Shown: in pieces, positions 5,746 to 8,109 of the stretch | Numbering within the stretch: the first letter of the stretch is position 1 | How the letters are laid out: every line of letters begins with the position of its first letter | DNA from: Bacteroidaceae bacterium | Lineage (GTDB): Bacteria; Bacteroidota; Bacteroidia; Bacteroidales; Bacteroidaceae | Assembly: GCA_017558165.1 (NCBI GenBank) | Contig: JAFYWE010000138.1 | Span: 1-8,109 of the forward strand | DNA: 8,109 nucleotides | Reading direction: 5' to 3' | The notes under the pieces: generated by a model | Told to the model about the DNA's origin: nothing | What the model saw: only the letters and a program-made list of their open reading frames with translations | The model's database searches: none | Position numbers and translations under genes: made by a program

Positions 5746-7407
5746 ATGAAGAGTGACATCCAGATTGCTCAGGAGACCAAACTTGAGCGCATTGAGAACG
5801 TGGCTGCCCAGATAGGTATCGATGCCAATGATCTCGAACATTACGGAAAGTACATTGCAAAGTTGCCTTTGAACCTCATTGGTGAGCAGAAAGGTAAGCT
5901 TATCCTTGTTACAGCCATCACAGCTACAAAGGCGGGTATCGGTAAGACAACCGTTTCAATCGGTCTCGCGCTCGGTCTCAACAAGATCGGCAAGAAGGCA
6001 GTAGTTGCATTGCGTGAGCCATCTCTCGGCCCCTGTTTCGGTATGAAGGGTGGTGCTGCTGGCGGTGGTTATGCACAGGTGCTCCCTATGGAGAAGATCA
6101 ACCTCCATTTTACCGGTGACTTCCACGCGATTACATCTGCTCATAATATGATTTCTGCGTTGCTTGACAACTATCTCTATCAGCATGCAAAGGATGGTTT
6201 CGGTCTCAAGGAGATTCTGTGGCGTCGCGTCCTTGACGTGAACGACCGTTCACTCCGTTCAATCATTACAGGCGTGGGCCCTGCGACCAACGGTCTTGTA
6301 GAGCAGGCCGGTTTCGATATCACTCCTGCATCTGAGCTCATGGCTATTCTGTGCCTTGCAAGTGATGAGGCCGATCTCCGTCGCCGCATCGAGAACATCA
6401 TGCTCGGTTACACATATGCAGGTGAGCCTTTCACCGTGAAAGATCTCGGTATCGCAGGTTCTATCGTAGTGTTGTTGAAGGATGCTATCCAGCCTAACCT
6501 TATACAGACAACAGAGAACACCCCTGCAATTATCCATGGTGGTCCTTTCGCGAACATCGCTCACGGATGTAACTCGCAGCTCGCGACCAAGATGGCACTC
6601 GCTCATAGTGAGTATACCATTACAGAGGCAGGCTTCGGTGCAGACCTCGGTGCCGAGAAGTTCTACAACATCCTTTGCCGCAAGAGCGGTCTTCAGCCCG
6701 ATGCAACAGTTATCGTAGCTACAGCCCAGGGCTTGAAGATGCACGGTGGCGTGGAGCTTGACAAGATCAAGGAGCCCGATATGGAGGGCTTGCGCAATGG
6801 TCTTGCAAACCTTGACCGTCACGTTGCCAACCTCCGTTCTTTCGGTCAGTCTGTTGTTGTGGTGTTCAACCGATTCGCTACAGATACTGATGAGGAGATG
6901 GCGTTGTTGCGTGCGCACTGCGAGCAGGAGCTCGGCTTGCCATTCGTTATCAACAACGCCTTTGCACAGGGTGGCGAGGGTGCCGTTGAGATGGCTCAGA
7001 TTGTTGTAGATACCATAGAGAACAATCCTTCAAAGAAGCTCGAGTTCACATACAGCGATGACGACAGCATCCAGACTAAGATCGAGAAGGTTGCAAAGAA
7101 TATCTACGGTGCGGCTTCAGTTACATTCGCGAAGCCTGCACTCGACCGCATCAAGCTCGCCGAGAAGTATGGTCTTGCAAACTGCCCTGTATGTATCGCA
7201 AAGACACAGTTCTCTTTCAGCGCCGATGCCAAGCAGTATGGTGCTGTTAAGGGCTTCAACCTGCAGATCCGTGACGTGGTGCTCAATGCCGGTGCCGAGA
7301 TGATCGTTGCCATTGCCGGTGACATCATCCGTATGCCTGGCTTGCCAAAGGATCCTCAGGCTAACCACATCGACTTCATCAACGGTGAGATTGTTGGCTT
7401 GAGCTAA
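5746..7407 (+). CDS. fhs: Formate-tetrahydrofolate ligase (10-formyl-THF synthetase)
   Basis: The enzyme makes 10-formyltetrahydrofolate from formate, ATP and tetrahydrofolate in the cytoplasm, supplying one-carbon units for purine and formyl-Met-tRNA synthesis. At 553 residues it matches the usual 550-560. Visible motifs: P-loop-like TAITATKAGIGKTT (residues 56-69), REPSLGPCFGMKGGAAGGGY (90-109, containing the first family signature), NLHFTGDFHAITSAHN (119-134), and VATAQGLKMHGG (324-335) in place of the second signature. As recalled, that signature is VAT-[IV]-RALK-x-[HN]-GG, so three positions differ. The C-terminus ends AGDIIRMPGLPKDPQANHID (524-543), as expected. The start at 5746 follows the promoter-like motif at a normal distance. 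Translation ends in tandem stops (TAATAA, 7405-7410). All 18 Arg codons are CGN (17 CGT/CGC, one CGA), suggesting high expression. It appears monocistronic, with a strong hairpin downstream. Confidence 0.97.
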   Translation: MKSDIQIAQETKLERIENVAAQIGIDANDLEHYGKYIAKLPLNLIGEQKGKLILVTAITATKAGIGKTTVSIGLALGLNKIGKKAVVALREPSLGPCFGMKGGAAGGGYAQVLPMEKINLHFTGDFHAITSAHNMISALLDNYLYQHAKDGFGLKEILWRRVLDVNDRSLRSIITGVGPATNGLVEQAGFDITPASELMAILCLASDEADLRRRIENIMLGYTYAGEPFTVKDLGIAGSIVVLLKDAIQPNLIQTTENTPAIIHGGPFANIAHGCNSQLATKMALAHSEYTITEAGFGADLGAEKFYNILCRKSGLQPDATVIVATAQGLKMHGGVELDKIKEPDMEGLRNGLANLDRHVANLRSFGQSVVVVFNRFATDTDEEMALLRAHCEQELGLPFVINNAFAQGGEGAVEMAQIVVDTIENNPSKKLEFTYSDDDSIQTKIEKVAKNIYGAASVTFAKPALDRIKLAEKYGLANCPVCIAKTQFSFSADAKQYGAVKGFNLQIRDVVLNAGAEMIVAIAGDIIRMPGLPKDPQANHIDFINGEIVGLS

Positions 7408-7432
7408 TAAGCAAATTGAATGTAAACAATAC

Positions 7433-7462
7433 GATGGCGCGCATTCGTGCGCGCCATCTTTT
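7433..7462 (+). terminator. Strong intrinsic terminator after fhs
   Basis: A perfect 11-bp GC-rich stem (GATGGCGCGCA at 7433-7443, TGCGCGCCATC at 7448-7458) closes a TTCG tetraloop at 7444-7447 and is followed by TTTTATTAT. It is 25 bases after the fhs stop. It lies just before rarA, whose start is 20 bases beyond the end of the stem. Confidence 0.88.
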
Positions 7463-7478
7463 ATTATAGACTGATTGT

Positions 7479-8109
7479 ATGGCACAACCATTGGCGGAAC
7501 GCTTGCGTCCCACGTCTTTCGATAATTATGTCGGTCAACAGCACCTCGTCGGCGAGGGGGCTGTCCTGCGTCGTATGATAGACTCCGGCAGGATTCTTTC
7601 GTTTATAATGTGGGGTCCTCCGGGAACAGGCAAGACAACCATTGCCCGCATCATAGCCAATACGCTCAACCGTCCGTTCTACACGCTCAATGCGGTGTCG
7701 GCAGGCGTGAAGGAGGTGCGCGAGGTCATTGAGAAGGCGAGGAACTCTCCATTGTTTTCCCGTGGCGGTGCAATACTTTTCATCGATGAGATCCATCGCT
7801 TCAGCAAGTCACAACAGGATTCTCTCTTGAGCGCAGTGGAGACGGGTACCGTCACACTCATTGGCGCGACAACCGAGAACCCTTCTTTCGAGGTCATCCG
7901 TCCGTTGCTGTCGCGTTGCCAGCTATATGTGCTCAAGTCGCTTGAACAAAACGATTTGATGCAGTTGTTGAACTATGCGGTAACAACTGACAATATCCTG
8001 AAAGAGCGTGGTGTGGAACTGCGCGAGACTGCGGCCATCATGCGTTACAGTGGTGGCGATGCGCGCAAGCTTCTCAATATCCTTGAGCTGGTGGTAGAGA
8101 GCGATTCTG
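7479..8109 (+). CDS. rarA: Replication-associated recombination protein A, AAA+ ATPase (partial, 3' end outside window)
   Basis: RarA (MgsA; relative of eukaryotic WRNIP1) is an AAA+ ATPase of the clamp-loader group that acts at stalled replication forks with SSB. The first 210 residues are present; full-length family members are about 420-450. Seen here: ERLRPTSFDNYVGQQHL (residues 7-23), the usual family start; Walker A GPPGTGKTT (46-54); NAVSAGVKEVR (71-81); Walker B ILFIDEIHRFSKSQQDSLL (99-117); sensor 1 GATTENPS (129-136); the arginine finger in LLSRC (Arg146); and sensor 2 SGGDARKLLN (191-200, Arg196). The ATG at 7479 is preferred because the conserved RP..F..YVGQ segment starts within ten residues. 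No Shine-Dalgarno is visible. The frame stays open to base 8109. No promoter motif is seen between the fhs terminator and the ATG, so transcription may come by readthrough or from a promoter overlapping the hairpin. Confidence 0.95.
   Translation, partial: MAQPLAERLRPTSFDNYVGQQHLVGEGAVLRRMIDSGRILSFIMWGPPGTGKTTIARIIANTLNRPFYTLNAVSAGVKEVREVIEKARNSPLFSRGGAILFIDEIHRFSKSQQDSLLSAVETGTVTLIGATTENPSFEVIRPLLSRCQLYVLKSLEQNDLMQLLNYAVTTDNILKERGVELRETAAIMRYSGGDARKLLNILELVVESDS

Noticed and set aside
6259..6918. 219-codon minus-strand open frame inside fhs
   Set aside because: It lies wholly antisense to a well-conserved enzyme; the protein has no recognisable motif and is explained by the strong codon bias of fhs, which removes stops on the opposite strand.
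7464..7796. Minus-strand open frame across the start of rarA
   Set aside because: It covers the Walker A and Walker B coding region of rarA in antisense and also overlaps the terminator; no support for an independent gene.
1..8109. CRISPR array, insertion sequence, tRNA, phage or defence cassette
   Set aside because: No regularly spaced repeats, terminal inverted repeats, transposase or nuclease motifs, or cloverleaf-like segments were seen; coding density is filled by housekeeping genes.

Overview
The window looks like ordinary chromosomal DNA from a member of the Bacteroidales (Bacteroidota). Three things point there. None of the six start codons has a clear Shine-Dalgarno sequence. Three intergenic regions carry a TAnnTTCGC element resembling the Bacteroidota sigma-70-type -7 box (consensus TAnnTTTG, from general knowledge). 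The proteins, as far as memory allows, look like Bacteroidales versions. Genus cannot be fixed from sequence reading alone.

Layout from left to right. Positions 90-1148 (+) encode a single-domain mannose-1-phosphate guanylyltransferase, which makes GDP-mannose. It converges on a minus-strand pair: glnS (glutaminyl-tRNA synthetase, 2666-4417) followed by a cytoplasmic TPR-repeat protein of unknown role (1211-2620). A perfect 14-bp hairpin at 1173-1209 lies between the convergent ends and probably terminates both directions. A 136-bp divergent promoter region separates glnS from a plus-strand GT-B-type glycosyltransferase (4554-5618). Next comes fhs (formate-tetrahydrofolate ligase, 5746-7407) with its own promoter and a strong hairpin terminator with a UUCG loop. 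The window ends inside rarA (AAA+ replication-associated recombination ATPase), which starts at 7479 and runs off the right edge.

The genes serve separate housekeeping tasks: nucleotide-sugar supply and glycan assembly (manC and the glycosyltransferase), translation (glnS), one-carbon metabolism (fhs) and replication-fork maintenance (rarA). Apart from the glnS-TPR pair there is no evident multigene pathway here. I found no mobile element, CRISPR array, tRNA/rRNA, phage or defence system, and nothing I can honestly call a new biological system. The second-look items are modest: the recurring TTCG promoter variant, the hairpin between glnS and the TPR gene, rarA starting 20 bases after a terminator, substitutions in fhs signature motifs, and a glycosyltransferase whose codon use and conserved residues differ from expectation.
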